Below are positions 9,952-21,465 of a DNA stretch of 64,000 nucleotides, piece after piece (the stretch's first letter is position 1; each line of letters begins with the position of its first letter). The notes beneath the pieces were generated by a model. That model saw nothing but the letters and a program-made list of their open reading frames with translations, did no database searches and had not been told where the DNA came from. A program made the translations under genes and the position numbers. Location of the stretch: assembly GCF_000264995.1 (NCBI RefSeq), contig NW_006767443.1, positions 931,355-995,354 on the forward strand. Direction: 5' to 3'. Origin of the DNA: Punctularia strigosozonata HHB-11173 SS5 (lineage: Eukaryota > Basidiomycota > Agaricomycetes > Corticiales > Punctulariaceae).

Positions 9952-11578
9952 ATGTCTCCTACAGTAGAAAAGGCTGAAAAACTTCGCTCGGCCGTCAAGC
10001 TGCTCAGCGACGCATCGGAGAGTCTGATCCAGTCTTGGAAGGAGGACGAACAACGCTCGATCAATGGTACCACTGCGGCTAGGGGAGCTCCTAGCACACA
10101 GTCTTATGACGCAGTCCGCACTATCATCGGCGCCTTTGGAGTCATAGAGGAACTTGTGCAGGTGCCCCAAACTCGACTGGCCACCATGAGCATGCAGTAC
10201 CTCGAGGCCAGAGCTCTGCACATCGCGATCCAGCTTCGCATCGCTGATTTGCTGGCGAAAGCGGATCAGACGATCGGCATGCCGCTGTCAGAGCTCAGCG
10301 CGCACACTGGAGTCGTGGAGCAGAAACTAGGTAATCCCTCTCTCGTCTGGTCAAGGATGCTTGTTTAACACCTTCCCGTATCCAGGACAAGTCATCAGAC
10401 TTCTTTGCACGAGCCATGTATTCCGCGAGGTGCAACCTGGTTACTTCGCGAATAATTGGATTAGTGAAGTGCTCGCAAATAACGAGATCCTCCGCGCATC
10501 TTTGCTCACAGGGTCAGTCGAAGTCCAACTATCTGGTTCAGAAGTTTGAGCTGATGTAAAACTCGTTTGTTCAGGCTCATGACCGTCCCGCCCTGCGTCG
10601 CCCTACCTGAAGCCCTGCTACATCCCAAGTTCGGTCCCTCCGACTCCCCTGTCGAGACTGCCTTCCAGCTGGCGCACAAGACGAACTTGTCGTTTTGGGA
10701 CTGGATGGAAGAAGAGATTGAATTGCCGGACGGCACCAGAGGAAAGCGGCCGGAGCTCGAGCTTTTCGGTCTCGGAATGCTGGGAGGTGGACGTGCCAGG
10801 GGCTCAGCTTGGCTCGTCGGTAAGGCTTTGCCCTCATTTTGTGGATGCATCACTGATCAGCTCACGTAGATTATCCTTGGCATGAACTCAGTAACGCGAC
10901 GATCGTGGACGTCGGAGGAGGTGTTGGTACGTCTCTCTAGTCACTTCCGCCAACCCATACGAACAGAAGCGCAGGGGGCATGTGCCTCGACCTCGCCCAT
11001 AACTTCCCCAACATGAAGTTCGTCGTGCAAGACCGCCCCCAGACCGTCATCCAAGCCAAAGAAATCTGGGAGCGCGAAATCCCGGGCGCAGAGGCGAAGG
11101 GCACCGTCCGTCTGATGCCGCATGATTTCTTCAACGAGCAACCAGTGAAGGGCGCCGATGTATACCACCTGCGCAACATCCTGTAAAGTGTTCATCTCTA
11201 TCACTACGTACTGTCCGCGACTGACCTGATCGCACCCACAGGCACGATTGGTCGGACGCATACTGCATCCGGATCCTCAAAGCGCTCCGTCCGGCGCTCA
11301 CTGCCCCACGAAGCCGGATCCTCATTTCGGAACTCGTGCTCAACACCACACTTGGAAGCCCGCACATTACCCCTGCGCCGCCCCCATTGCCTGCAAACTA
11401 CGGATACGCCCAGCGTCAGCATCACATGGCCGACATCGCCATGCTAGGACTGTTCAACAGCGCGGAGCGCACACCAGAGGATTGGGAACGCCTCGCTGAC
11501 GCAAGCGGACTCGTGATCAAGCGCGTGTGGGAGACGAGGGGGAGCCTCTGCATCATGGAGCTGGTGGTGAAAGATTAG
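9952..11578 (+). CDS. SAM-dependent O-methyltransferase, plant/fungal small-molecule type
   Basis: Exons: 9952-10330, 10386-10512, 10575-10819, 10870-10926, 10975-11182, 11242-11578 (450 aa). The N-terminal half is a helical dimerisation region with a winged-helix signature (YLEARALHIAIQLRIADLL, KLGQVIRLLCTSHVF). The Rossmann part has SAM motif I TIVDVGGGVGGMCLDLA near residues 262-278, FVVQDRP, and then HLRNILHDWSDAYCIRILKA with the conserved HDW whose His is the usual catalytic base. A strand RILISELVL follows. This is the Methyltransf_2 family, which methylates phenolic or enolic hydroxyls. Its position back-to-back with a flavin hydroxylase suggests hydroxylation followed by O-methylation of the same compound (inference). 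Confidence 0.92.
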
Positions 11579-11888
11579 AAGTAACCTGTCTATTGCCATA
11601 TGGTCCAGCGGTACACACACATTTACGTTGTTGGTTCATAGTGCGTTTCTGTGGTTTGGGTGTGTCCGGACGCGTATTAGCCAGGGAGGAAGAAAAGTTG
11701 CGTGGCTTAAGCGACGAAAGCAAGAGGCGCGTGCGTGCTGTGTGCGATCGGCTGATGGTAAGGCGAACTCGTGCCATTGGGCGTCGGAAGGTGCACATCC
11801 GAGCGATAACTCCATGGTTGACACACGTCCCCTCCGTACATTCAAGCTGCAGAGGCTGCTTGAATCTGGTCACCCATAAGCGTCCAGC

Positions 11889-12885
11889 ATAATCTCCGCG
11901 ATCACCACGATAACCACTGTCCTGTTCACGTTAGCAGTTTTGTTGTCGTGTACGCGTCGACGCAATCGCAGGGTCAATCCAAGCGGATTACCTGTTCCTC
12001 CTGGTCCCAAACGTAGAATTCCATGGATAGGCAACGCGCCCGATGTCCCCCTCGACTACCCGTGGTTCACCGTGACCATGAAATCTATGGTAAACTGCAA
12101 ATCTCCCGAATATACGAGCTGGTCGATTCATGTACTACAGGTGACGTGATCTATGCGGAAGCCTTCGGCACAGGTATTCTCATTATCGGTACCTGGGAAG
12201 ACTGTAGGGAAATATTCGAAAGACGTTCGGCGAGCTACTCGGGCAGGCCGCGAGTCCCTATGATGACAGACCTGTGAGCCCACTGGTTGCCGCCCGCCCT
12301 TGCGCTGATCTCTCATGGCGCAATTGACTATAGGATGGGTAAAAAATGGCGGACGCAACGGTGAATCATCAACACATTCATGAACCACAACGCGACGAAG
12401 AGTTTTTGGCCTATTCAGCTTTATCATGCATGATCCTTGCTTTGTCGGCTGCTCTCGTCACCTGAGCATTTTTGTGATCACAGGCGACAGTGAGACTCGC
12501 TCTTCTCGCATTCATGCATCTTGACCAAGTTTTAGCATTGTTGGTGCGGCTATCATGCAGGTTGCATACGGGATGAAGGTGGCAGAGGTCAATGATAGGT
12601 TTGTTCAAAAAGCTCAATTAGCTGCTTCCCTGTGAGCTTCTTCATCTCCGTTTGCGAGGCAGCGATCGTAGTCATTACTCCCCAGGCTATCTTACGCTAC
12701 GCACACAACCAGACTCTTTGTCAATACGTTTCATTCTCATGAGCCCGCGAACAGTTCCTTCTAATCATGGACGCACGTTACTGATATCTCCACAGTCGCC
12801 CGTGTACCAGCATGGGTTCCAGAGGCAAAGGTCAAACGCGACGCTGCAAAATGGAGGCTCCATGCGACAGACATGCTACTTGTGA
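11889..12885 (+). pseudogene. Decayed cytochrome P450, N-terminal half only
   Basis: Recognisable P450 pieces appear in order: a hydrophobic anchor (AITTITTVLFTLAVLL), the hinge LPVPPGPKRRIPWIGNAP, a strand pair (GDVIYAEAFGTGILIIG, CREIFERRSASYSGRP), a C-helix-like WRTQR, then AAIMQVAYGMKVAEVNDRF and WVPEAKVKRDAAKWRLHAT. They lie in different frames. An in-frame stop follows WRTQR near 12353, a frame change lies near 12070-12090, and the expected start codon is ATA at 11889. The I-helix, ExxR and heme-Cys regions are absent. The homology stops at a perfect palindrome (12881-12911). It follows the O-methyltransferase by about 310 bp (11579-11888 otherwise empty), so it may be a lost member of that locus. 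Confidence 0.8.
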
Positions 12886-12911
12886 GAACCATGTTGAACA
12901 TGGTTCTCACA
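12881..12911. repeat. Perfect 15-bp inverted repeat with 1-nt centre
   Basis: TGTGAGAACCATGTT is followed by one G and its exact reverse complement. It sits exactly where recognisable P450 homology ends, so it may mark a deletion junction or a footprint of an excised element. Confidence 0.9.
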
Positions 12912-13189
12912 TGACATCCCATATACTGCATGGTGTTGACCACAGAACATACATGCGAGACTCACTCCGATTAAGCGCACATGGATTGCGGCAAAAACCT
13001 GCATTACGAAGCAAGGCTTATCGAGGACAGTTTGGTGGCTTTGTGCATACAAAGACCTAAGCTTGTATTTCTGGTATTTCACGATTCTGATAGTAGGTTT
13101 CCACACTGAGGGCCTAAATTGCCAGTGCTATGTATTCGGTCTTACCCTCCCGCTCATCTTCTCGGTTCTGCCAATGAACAGCTCAGAAC

Positions 13190-15015
13190 TCAGCTTATCG
13201 TACGTAAGGTGGGCGAGCTCACCACACCAATCAAAATACCGTCTTCGGCCAAGAGAACGCGACGGATAAGGTAGGCGTCATGAATACCGATAGGTGGGCA
13301 GCTGATTATTCGCCTGTGCAACGAAAACGGCAGTGACGTGGTGATAGGATGGTCTGCGCCTGTCAGAGTCACGGTTTCCGGTTCCATGAAATATTGAACC
13401 TCCGTCCCACCCCACTCCGCTGTAGACCGGAACCGCGTAGCGGGAGAGAAGTCATACAGACGCAAGCGGAGCACCTGCTGGTCTTCCCCGCCGCATTCGC
13501 AGTCGCCGGATGAAATCCTGTCGGGATCGTGCTCGATCATGCGGTATCCGTTCGTTATCCACCGAGATTCTCCATCGTTGACCTCCGGGATTATACGCGT
13601 TCGGGAAGGGCCCCATTCATGCCACTGCAAGGTGACAAGCCCGTCCGAGCCACGGGCCCCGAGGGCTAGGCGCAGGAGCTCCTTTCGATCCATGACAAGA
13701 ATACATTGCTGGTCGGCTGCAAGTTCAAACGTTGCGGCAACGACGCCGAAGTATCCGGGGGTGTAGAATGGGGCCTGAGCGTTCTTCTGAGGATACGCGC
13801 TGGGGCCGGTACCCGTGTCCAGCGCCATTGCGCTGACACCGTTATCTCCGTTTCTGAACGGAAGATGGAGACGAAGGCCCGTGGTATCAGGTCTTGGCCA
13901 CCCCCGGAATGCGGGGCGCGCGGAGCCACAGTTAGCGAGATCCCAGATTTCGAGAAGAGGCTGGCCATTTTGCGGATCGATTATGCCGAGCATGATGTGT
14001 TCATGAGACAAGAAGGTGTACGTTTTGATCGCGGACCCGATGATATCCTATGCCAACATTCAACTAGCACGTCGTGCTGAGTGAAAGGCTGCAGAGAGAT
14101 TACTCACCGCCAGTAGTTCCCCTGTCTTCCAGTTCCATACGAGCAGATTGTTGCCCACGGTCCATTCACATACGCCGACTGGCAAGGGACTGTCTGGTGG
14201 CCCAATCCAAGTCATCATTCCTACAAGGTCCTCAAAGACCGATGCTTGTAGAGCATCTGGGATCTCGGTCGACGCATGGTGCAAGACTTCAGGAGCACGA
14301 GCCCATGGATGGGGAGCCCCAGTTGCGAGTTTCAGGATATGCACCAGTACGTGGCTCTCGCCCACGTCTCTGAAGTAGTAATGTGAGCTTTGGTTCGAAA
14401 CCGGTTCATGCGGGCACTCACAAATCGACTTGCTCGAAAATAACAAGCAAGTCTTGCGAAGGATCCAGGACGAGGTCATCGGGTGTGAAGTCGAGTTCAA
14501 GCGTCAACGTCCTGCCGACCACGCCGCGGGTCCGAGACGGAAGCTGGAAGACGAGAATCTCCCCAGTTTCCTCGAGTATCTGAGCGAACGATCCATTCTG
14601 CAAGTCCCAACGCTCCGTAACCTCCTTCGACAGCCAGTGTGACGAGCAAAACTCAAGTCGACACCAGCGATCCAATGACATCGTTAACGCTGCATTGCGC
14701 TGGGCGTAAGACAGCGAGGAATTGGCCAAATCTCTCTTTCCCTCGAGACCCAGGCGGATCTGATAACACAGAATGTGGGAGCACTTGATCACGGCATGAA
14801 ACAATCTGCAGACCTATAACATTTTGCTGAAGGTGAGCCTCGTTCTTGCATTGAACTTCGGGAGGACATACACTCAAGCAGGCGCACACGCTTTCATAGT
14901 CAAGCGGGACCAACAATTCAAATATCCAGTGCAGGATCTCTTCAGGCAAGTCGCAGATCCGAATCGGAGGCTCGTGAATCACGGTCCTGGTGGCAGCATC
15001 GGCGTCGGGGGGCAT
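13190..15015 (-). CDS. F-box protein with a beta-rich C-terminal region
   Basis: Exons: 15015-14872, 14813-14422, 14369-14108, 14047-13190 (551 aa). The F-box is near residues 20-60: ICDLPEEILHWIFELL, then after intron 1 the typical SVCRLFHAVIK helix. The intron 1 acceptor was chosen because TTATAG restores this helix in frame. The rest is a long beta-rich region with repeated short strands and acidic turns, like the propeller-like C-terminus of many agaricomycete F-box proteins, but without clear WD or LRR motifs. F-box proteins bind Skp1 and recruit substrates to SCF ubiquitin ligases. The substrate is unknown. A related relic lies just upstream at 15590-15870. Confidence 0.82.
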
Positions 15016-15589
15016 GAGTGATTATCTAGTGGGGTCTGACGGGATCCATTCAGCCAACCGAAGGCATTCATATCATTCGACATGCTCTTTGTTCGACGCG
15101 TTTGGGCGTTCGCGGTGTTCGTTCGTCTCGAAGCCATGCGTCTGTGGGAACGTGAATCGCATCATGGTAGCCTCGAGGTGTCGCGGTTGCCTCATGAGCG
15201 CATTTGTGGTTCAGAGGTTCTAGTCACCCCGAGCCACGACGAGCCTTTTGTCTATTCTGATCCCGGACGTAGCGTGCGACGGTAAGGAAAGCCTCGAGGT
15301 AACTTGACCTCAAATGGCCCAATACCGGCCCGGAGCTCCGGGTACTGGTCGCGAGCAAAAGCTTGCTTAGAGCTTGCTGACAAGAAAGGCATTCAGATCA
15401 ATCGCTCCTACATGTGGTGATTCAAAAGAGAAAATACAGAATACAGCATCATGGGAAGCCTGCCCCGGTCGATCGAAGTGTGAAGTAGAGGGGCTTACGC
15501 ACCTGCCGATTCGGTGTCCGATTTCGAGGCTACGGTAACGATGTCCATATCCAGGAGACAAACCATGAGCGGAGAGCAGCGACAAGTTC
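15016..15589. other. Spacer upstream of the F-box gene
   Basis: 574 bp between the F-box start and the F-box relic. It may contain more of the relic, but I cannot align anything with confidence. Confidence 0.4.
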
Positions 15590-15870
15590 AAATCGTCAAG
15601 GCTATCCACGTCGTTTCCTCCTCGAAATCAAGGTGCAACCAACCAGGCAACGACGTCGTGAAGCCTTTCGAGTCGACCGTCTTGGGCTCCGTATAGTAGT
15701 GGACATCGTCCTCATCGTCCAATTGGCTCTGCACCGAATTCGGGTGGTCGGGGAGAAGTCGTACACACTAACTGGTACATACGCATGAGTCGGCATTTGC
15801 CGTTGCCGCGATATTTTGGCAAGCTCGAGCTGAAAGGCGGCGACGACTTGCCACAAGACTTTGCTCTTAA
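15590..15870 (-). pseudogene. Relic of an F-box gene related to the 13190-15015 gene
   Basis: Minus-strand translation shows VVAAFQLELA and VYDFSPTTRIR, matching GVVAATFELA and LYDFSPATRFR of the neighbouring F-box protein. After a frame change comes YYTEPKTVDSKGFTTSLPG, matching its YFMEPETVTLTGADHPITTSLP. No F-box, start codon or full frame remains. This is a partial tandem duplicate that has decayed. It ends 12 bp before the start codon of the MAK11-like gene, so the relic now supplies that gene's proximal promoter or leader. Confidence 0.65.
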
Positions 15871-15881
15871 CCACATAACCA

Positions 15882-17551
15882 ATGGCTCCTACACAACGTC
15901 CTACCAAGCGTCAACGCACCACCGAACATCACACAAAATCCATCGCGAGAGTCAAACCGAGCCAAGTGTCGCTAAAAAAACCGGCGCCTGCGACAACTCC
16001 ATCAGCCAGGAAACCTACCACCGTCCGAACTCCTGCATCGGACAAGGGCAAGGCGAAGGCCGAGCGTTTACAAGAGAGTCTTCCGTCATCATTCAAGGTC
16101 ATCGCTGGGTCGTACGAAAAACTCCTCTACGGCCTGCAAGGGACGGTATCGCGTACCGAGGATGGAGGATACGACTGGAAGCTAAAACCGATCTTCATAT
16201 TCCCCGCACACGTCTCGTGCATCAAAGCCGTCGCCGCCTCTCCGAACGGTGGCAAGTGGTTAGCGACGGGAAGCGCGGACGAGATCATCAAGGTATGGGA
16301 TCTGCGCCGAAGAAAGGAGATCGGCGGGCTTATGCACCACGAAGGTGAGGGCGTATTACGTTAATTGCCCGTCGTACCGTCTTCTCAGCGGCTTTGTTAT
16401 CGCCAGGGTCAATAACGCATCTGAGCTTTCCCTCTCGTTCACATCTCCTCTCCGCCTCTGAGGACGGTTCGCTATGCCTCTTCCGCGCGCGAGACTGGGC
16501 CGTCTTGCGCTCCATGAAGGGTCACAAAGGCCGGGTGAACTGCGTCGCCGTTCACCCATCAGGCAAGGTCGCGTTGAGCGTAGGAAAGGACCGCACGCTC
16601 AGGATGTGGGATCTCATGCGGGGTAAAGGCAGCGCGAGCACAAAACTTGGCAAAGGTACGGCAAGATTTTGTTTCTTTGCCAACGATGGAAGTGCTCACC
16701 TGGTCGTCGCAGAGGGCGAGGTCGTGCGATGGTCCGTCTCCGGGGCGCTTTTCGTGGTGCAATCGCAGTCGACGATCGACATCTACTCCACTGTAAGCTT
16801 CCGTTTTGCCCCTGGACAAGTCTGTCTTCTGATTTCACATATTGCAGAACATGGCTTTACTGCACACCATCTCTCACCCCTCCCGGATACACGATGTTTG
16901 CTTCGTCAAGCGCCCGTCGTGTTCGGACAGCAAAACAGAGATAGACGTGCACGAACTCCTCCTCGTTGGCGCCGAGGACAAGAAACTATCGGTTTACGAC
17001 GTCCCGCCGACCGTAGACGCCGCAAAAGACGTCGTCCCAACTTTCGTTGCCGAGCTGGTTGGACACTCCAACCGGTGCGCAACCTCCTTTCTTCCTTCGT
17101 GTCTACACGCTCATGGTTCATGCGCAGCGTTAAAGCGGTGGCGACCCTCAAAATCGCGCTGCCGGGCCCGTCAACATCGTCCACTACCGTCGTTAGCACT
17201 GCCTCGTCGGACGGCAAGATCCTCATTTACGATCTGCGCTCAGTGCCCTCTTCAACGACACAGATCGACGTGGACGGAAAGGATGGCGTGGCGAGCATAC
17301 CTCCGGTTGCGGAGTATGATAGCAGCGGAACTCGGCTGACATGCTTGGCGTTGGCGGACGGGGATGCGGATACGACAGGGATCACTAGTATTGAGGGTGG
17401 TGGAAAGAGGAAGCACGAAGAGGCGGATGAGGAGGAATCAGATGAGGATGATGATGGTTGGGGCTCTCAAGAACCTGAGGGGGAAGAGGGCGAGGAGGAA
17501 GAGGAAGAGGAAGCAGAGGAAGAGGAGGAGGAGGAGGGAGAGGAGGATTGA
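15882..17551 (+). CDS. MAK11: WD40 protein MAK11/PAK1IP1, 60S ribosome biogenesis
   Basis: Exons: 15882-16344, 16407-16792, 16848-17074, 17128-17551 (499 aa). After a basic N-terminal tail, FKVIAGSYEKLLYGLQG begins the propeller. Blade motifs follow: LATGSADEIIKVWDL, LLSASEDGSLCLF, GHKGRVNCVAVHPSGKVALS, LRMWDLMRG, and STASSDGKILIYDLRS. The AGSYE start, the HHEGSITHLSF segment and the KGHKGRVN block are characteristic of MAK11/PAK1IP1 rather than of generic WD40 proteins. The protein acts in the nucleolus in pre-60S assembly and has been reported to bind PAK-type kinases. The C-terminus is an extreme acidic tail (Glu/Asp runs), encoded by a GAGGAGGAA-rich stretch. Confidence 0.9.
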
Positions 17552-17768
17552 GGTTGCGCGCGTGTATTTGCCTGTATCGCATCTCATCCTGGCCCGATGC
17601 GCCCTCCATCTCGTATCGCAGACGGCCCTCAACGCCATGCCGTGGAATTCACACATCACCACGCGTGTAGAGGAGCAACAGTGACATTCCATCGGGTCTA
17701 TTGCTACGAAGCATACTTGATCTGGTATATCAGCTGGTATGTCCAGCTTGTTCGCCTGGATTTTGCGA

Positions 17769-19238
17769 TCACCACGAGCGCTCCGCCATGTGCCACTCCC
17801 AATCGTCGACCTCGGTCGCGGAGGCGTACAGATGAGCCAACGCCTCTCCATCCATGTTAAAGTCGCGAGGGTGAGGGTTGACATACGACACCTCCACCAA
17901 CTCTCTCAAGCTCTGCATGAACTCCTCCGGGTGGCGGTTACCAATTCCGTCTTCCTGAAGATGGAACATCCGGACGCGGCGCAGCCGACCCTTGCGCGCC
18001 TTGCGGCGGACGACGTCGAGGAACAGGCGACGACCCTCGTCGTTGATGAGGTCACCCTCGAACGTGAGCACCTCGAGTTCGGGCGCCTTCTCCGGCGGCT
18101 CGCCGAGGTACTCCACCATGCTGAACACGTAGTGGACCCAGCACAGCGTGAGGTGGCGCAGGTTCGGCAGGACGGGCAGCAGGCTCAGCCAGCCGACGTT
18201 GCGGAGGGTGAGGCTCTGCACGCTCGCGTACGGGCTGGGCAAGATGCCGCCGGGCCCGAAGCGCTGCGTGAACGTCTCGGCCGGGTCCTGCGGCCACTCG
18301 AGGAACTCTTCGTGCTCGAGCTCCATGGGGTCGAAGAAGTGGTCCATGACGTGCAGCGCCTTGAGCGCGGGCGCGGAGAGCGTCCAGAGCACGATCCAGG
18401 CGATCGTCTCCGAGCCGCCCTCGAGGTGGAGGTAGAGCAGCGCGGGGAAAGGGAGCGACTGCGGCTCCCGCAGCGTCTGCGAGAGCGGGAGCATCACGCC
18501 GCACAGGCCGAGGCCGAGGCATTGCAGCCCGGGCGAGCCCTGCGTCGCGATCTGGAGCATGTCGAGGAGCTCGTCGCAGCGGCTGCCGGCGGGCGTGCCG
18601 AGGTGCAGCGCCGTGAGGCCGCGCATCGGGGCGACGGCGTAACGCGCGATGCGCTGTTCGATGCGCACCACGGAGAGGAGCGGTGGCGGCGCGGCGCGGT
18701 CGAAGATGAACACGGGCGGCTCGGGAAGCTTGGCGAGCCGGTGCAGGTTCTCCGAGGTGTGCTGATCGACGACGTCGGCGAGCCACAGCTCGTGCAGGAC
18801 CGGGAGCTGGGCACCCTCCAGCGCACGCGCGACGGCGCGGATGTCGCCGTCGCGGAAGGCGAACACGCCGAGGCTCGCGAGCCTGTGTTGCTGGTCCCGG
18901 AGCCGGCGTATGCAAAGGTCGGCGGCGGCGGCGCTGTCGGCCTCTGGCGGCTCGGTGTCTTCGTACGCGTCGTTGCCGGGGAGGACGAGCGTGACATAGA
19001 GCGGCTGCGAACGGGAAAGCTGCAGAATGCGCTCGAGGTGCGGGAGGTCCTCCGGGATGGGCTCGAGGATGTAGAGCCGGTTCCAGAAGCGGGAGTGGTC
19101 CTCGATCAAGGCCTTGAAGGACTTGCAAACGTATAGTAGCCTTTGCACAGGAGCTATCGCGTCGTGGTAGATCGTGAGTATCCTCAGCATGATCTCCGGT
19201 GGGATGCGATCTGCGATGTTTCTGCCGGGTAAATCCAT
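17769..19238 (-). CDS. F-box protein, single exon
   Basis: A 489-residue uninterrupted frame. The ATG at 19238 is chosen because it is the first ATG and directly precedes the F-box (MDLPGRNIADRIPPEIMLRI, then LLYVCKSFKALIED). The remaining 420 residues contain irregular Leu-rich segments (for example LPVLPNLRHLTLCWV, APELEVLTFEGDLI) of the degenerate-LRR type common in agaricomycete F-box proteins. It probably acts as an SCF substrate receptor; the target is unknown. It converges on MAK11 with 217 bp between stop codons. GC3 is very high, which creates a long antisense open frame on the other strand that I regard as a shadow. Confidence 0.85.
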   Translation of the reverse strand: MDLPGRNIADRIPPEIMLRILTIYHDAIAPVQRLLYVCKSFKALIEDHSRFWNRLYILEPIPEDLPHLERILQLSRSQPLYVTLVLPGNDAYEDTEPPEADSAAAADLCIRRLRDQQHRLASLGVFAFRDGDIRAVARALEGAQLPVLHELWLADVVDQHTSENLHRLAKLPEPPVFIFDRAAPPPLLSVVRIEQRIARYAVAPMRGLTALHLGTPAGSRCDELLDMLQIATQGSPGLQCLGLGLCGVMLPLSQTLREPQSLPFPALLYLHLEGGSETIAWIVLWTLSAPALKALHVMDHFFDPMELEHEEFLEWPQDPAETFTQRFGPGGILPSPYASVQSLTLRNVGWLSLLPVLPNLRHLTLCWVHYVFSMVEYLGEPPEKAPELEVLTFEGDLINDEGRRLFLDVVRRKARKGRLRRVRMFHLQEDGIGNRHPEEFMQSLRELVEVSYVNPHPRDFNMDGEALAHLYASATEVDDWEWHMAERSW

Positions 19239-20134
19239 GTCGGTGGGGATTATTATGGGATATCGAAACAAGCTTATGCGCCCGATTTCTAAGATTAGTC
19301 CTTCATATCAGAGTCGAACGTTGCAGGCGAATGCGATAGAGTACTCACGGTGGATTTGGCTCGGGTTTGCCAGAAGGGTGTTTGCGACTAGAGTAAACCA
19401 CACTCTAGCAGTGAGCCCACCGGGTAGTTCCTGAACGTTCCGTGGTCGTAGCCAGTCTGATATCAAGGTTCTCGTTCGTGAAACATGCTGGCGAGTTCTT
19501 ATACTTTCCCTTGCCCCCAGCGCGTTTCACGCTCTGCGGCCCCAATAATTGGCATGTTTGTCGGCTGGCGTTGCACGTCGATCGAGGCGGTGGTGGACAT
19601 ATGTTGTAGTAGTCCAATTGACAACATGAATCCATAGTTACGAGCTCAAGGACGACGTTGTAGAGATCGACTTTGTACAACGTCGCAGACAAAGACCAAA
19701 GCGAGGCCCTCCGATACCGGGTAAACACCGGTCCGTCCGGACACGTGGCAACGGAACAATTAACGGAGTCGGGGCAGTGTACTTTACAATCGTCTCCCAG
19801 CCGGACCCGGAGCGCGAAGAAAGTCGCTCATACAAAAGACCGCATGATACCGCAGTAGTCGAATCACTGAGCTTGAGCTCTAACGCTTTCACATCGAACC
19901 GATCGTCGTCATCGTGCCTGATGGACATACCTACTGCCATCGAACAACATGCATGCACCGAGTGTGGTTGTCATGCAACTATGGTAGAGTACAAAGAGCG
20001 GCCATAAATATCCATAGTGTAATATCGTCCCAGTCTCCCAGAGATATCCGATCAATGTCGATAGCATGTCCACTGTCAAAGCGTGAGCCTTACGTGTCAT
20101 CGCAAGACGATCTACGAGCGTTTTGTATCGTCGA
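19239..20134. other. Intergenic region between F-box and lipase genes
   Basis: 896 bp holding the upstream region of the F-box gene and the 3' flank of the lipase. I find no RNA gene, no long protein-like frame and no terminal repeats. Confidence 0.45.
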
Positions 20135-21465
20135 TCAACAGCCCATCACGACGCCGTCGTAGGGTCCGTCGTGGTCGTCAAGGTCACCCTCAAAGACGTT
20201 GCCCACGTCCCCGGTCGTGCACTCGTCGTCCGTGTTGTCCTGGCCTAAAAGAGAGAGAGCGAGAAGTACAGGAAAAAAACAGAGTTGAGAAAGACGTTCG
20301 ATGATCCTAGGAGGAAGCGTACCTGGGCAGGACAGCCAGCTTTCGGAATCTTGGATATGCAGTTCGCCCGAGGGATGGTGGAAGCCGAGGAAGCGGCCCG
20401 GCACTTCAAGCGTCTCAGCAAAAAAAGCGTTTTCAGGATGATACCGGGTAAAGGAAGGTTGGCTCACGTATCGGCACCTCGTCTTCCTTGTTGTTGATGT
20501 GCGTCACCCCGTTATGAGAGTCGATGTAGTCTGCGAATTCCTGGTTGCCGACCTACGCCGTGGCAGCATGAGATCAACGAACGAGGAGCCGGTACATAGC
20601 ACTGACCCTGGGCATGCCGTAGCCGATGACGCGGAATGTGGTGGAGGAGGGGAGGTGCAACGGCAAGAAAACCGAGTCGATCAGAGCGATTGCGGCGCCT
20701 GTTCGTCGATGCTGATGTCAGAGACCCGGCCTTGGAGTACAAATCCGAGGCAGAAGCTCACCGAGCGAGTGCCCGACCATGGTCACGGAGGTCGTTCCGT
20801 GAGCAGACATAGTCTTCTTCACCGCAGCCAACACGTCCGACGCGGACCTGCACAGGTAAACAAAACGTTAGCCACCGAAAGGCCCAAAGAAAAGCGAGCG
20901 AGGTATGAAAAGGCGGAGTGGGCTCACTTCTGCTGCGCGTCGCGGAACCCGTCGTGAACCTTGATCGACGAGTCGATGCCGGGGAACAACGTCGAGTCCA
21001 ACTCGCCGAGGAAGAACTCCGAGTCGGTGACGAGCGGGATGCTGTAACAATATTACAACAGCAACAAAAAAGAATAAACATCAATATTGCGATTATTTTC
21101 GGACGCGTGGGCGGATATGGGAGTACTGACATTGCAGAGGGATCCGTGCCCTGGTGCGAGACGATGACGGTGTCGTGCGCGGGGTCGAACCCTACGAACC
21201 AGAACTGCTCCTTGGAGCCGTCCCCGCCCGACGCGACGGGCACGAAGCCCGGGTTCGCGTCGCAGTTGGCGCCGCAGGTCCAGGCGAGCGTCGCGGACGG
21301 GTCGCAGTAGCCGGCGCTGGCGAAGAAGGAGAACGGCTTGAAGGCGCTGATCTGAGAAGAGGAGAGCGCGGTGACGCTCGCGCGCTTTTCGAGTTTGAGC
21401 GGGATGGCCGTCGAGAGGAGCGCGGAGGCGAGCGGGAGACAGAGCGCGAGAAGGGAGGGGGCCAT
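20135..21465 (-). CDS. Secreted class 3 lipase (paralogue 1)
   Basis: Exons: 21465-21131, 21041-20928, 20847-20762, 20698-20607, 20552-20468, 20403-20323, 20244-20135 (300 aa). An N-terminal signal peptide (MAPSLLALCLPLASALLS) is followed by a likely KR processing site (LEKR). The nucleophile elbow is GHSLG with Ser at about residue 177. The acid is probably the Asp in HINNKEDEVP and the catalytic His the one in GFHHPSGELHI, in family order. Cys pairs such as YCDPSATLAWTCGANC suggest disulfides. Lipase_3 enzymes hydrolyse triacylglycerols or related esters outside the cell. One intron splits the last Gly of the GHSLG codon run. It has the same coding length as the paralogue at 44943. Confidence 0.93.

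Noticed and set aside
12420-12640. A separate small gene between P450 fragments
   Set aside because: Its only protein-like part (AAIMQVAYGMKV) belongs to the P450 relic.
17739-19136. 465-codon plus-strand open frame
   Set aside because: It is antisense to the F-box gene at 17769-19238. The open frame follows from extreme GC3 on the real strand, and its translation is Arg/Glu/Val-rich without domain features.
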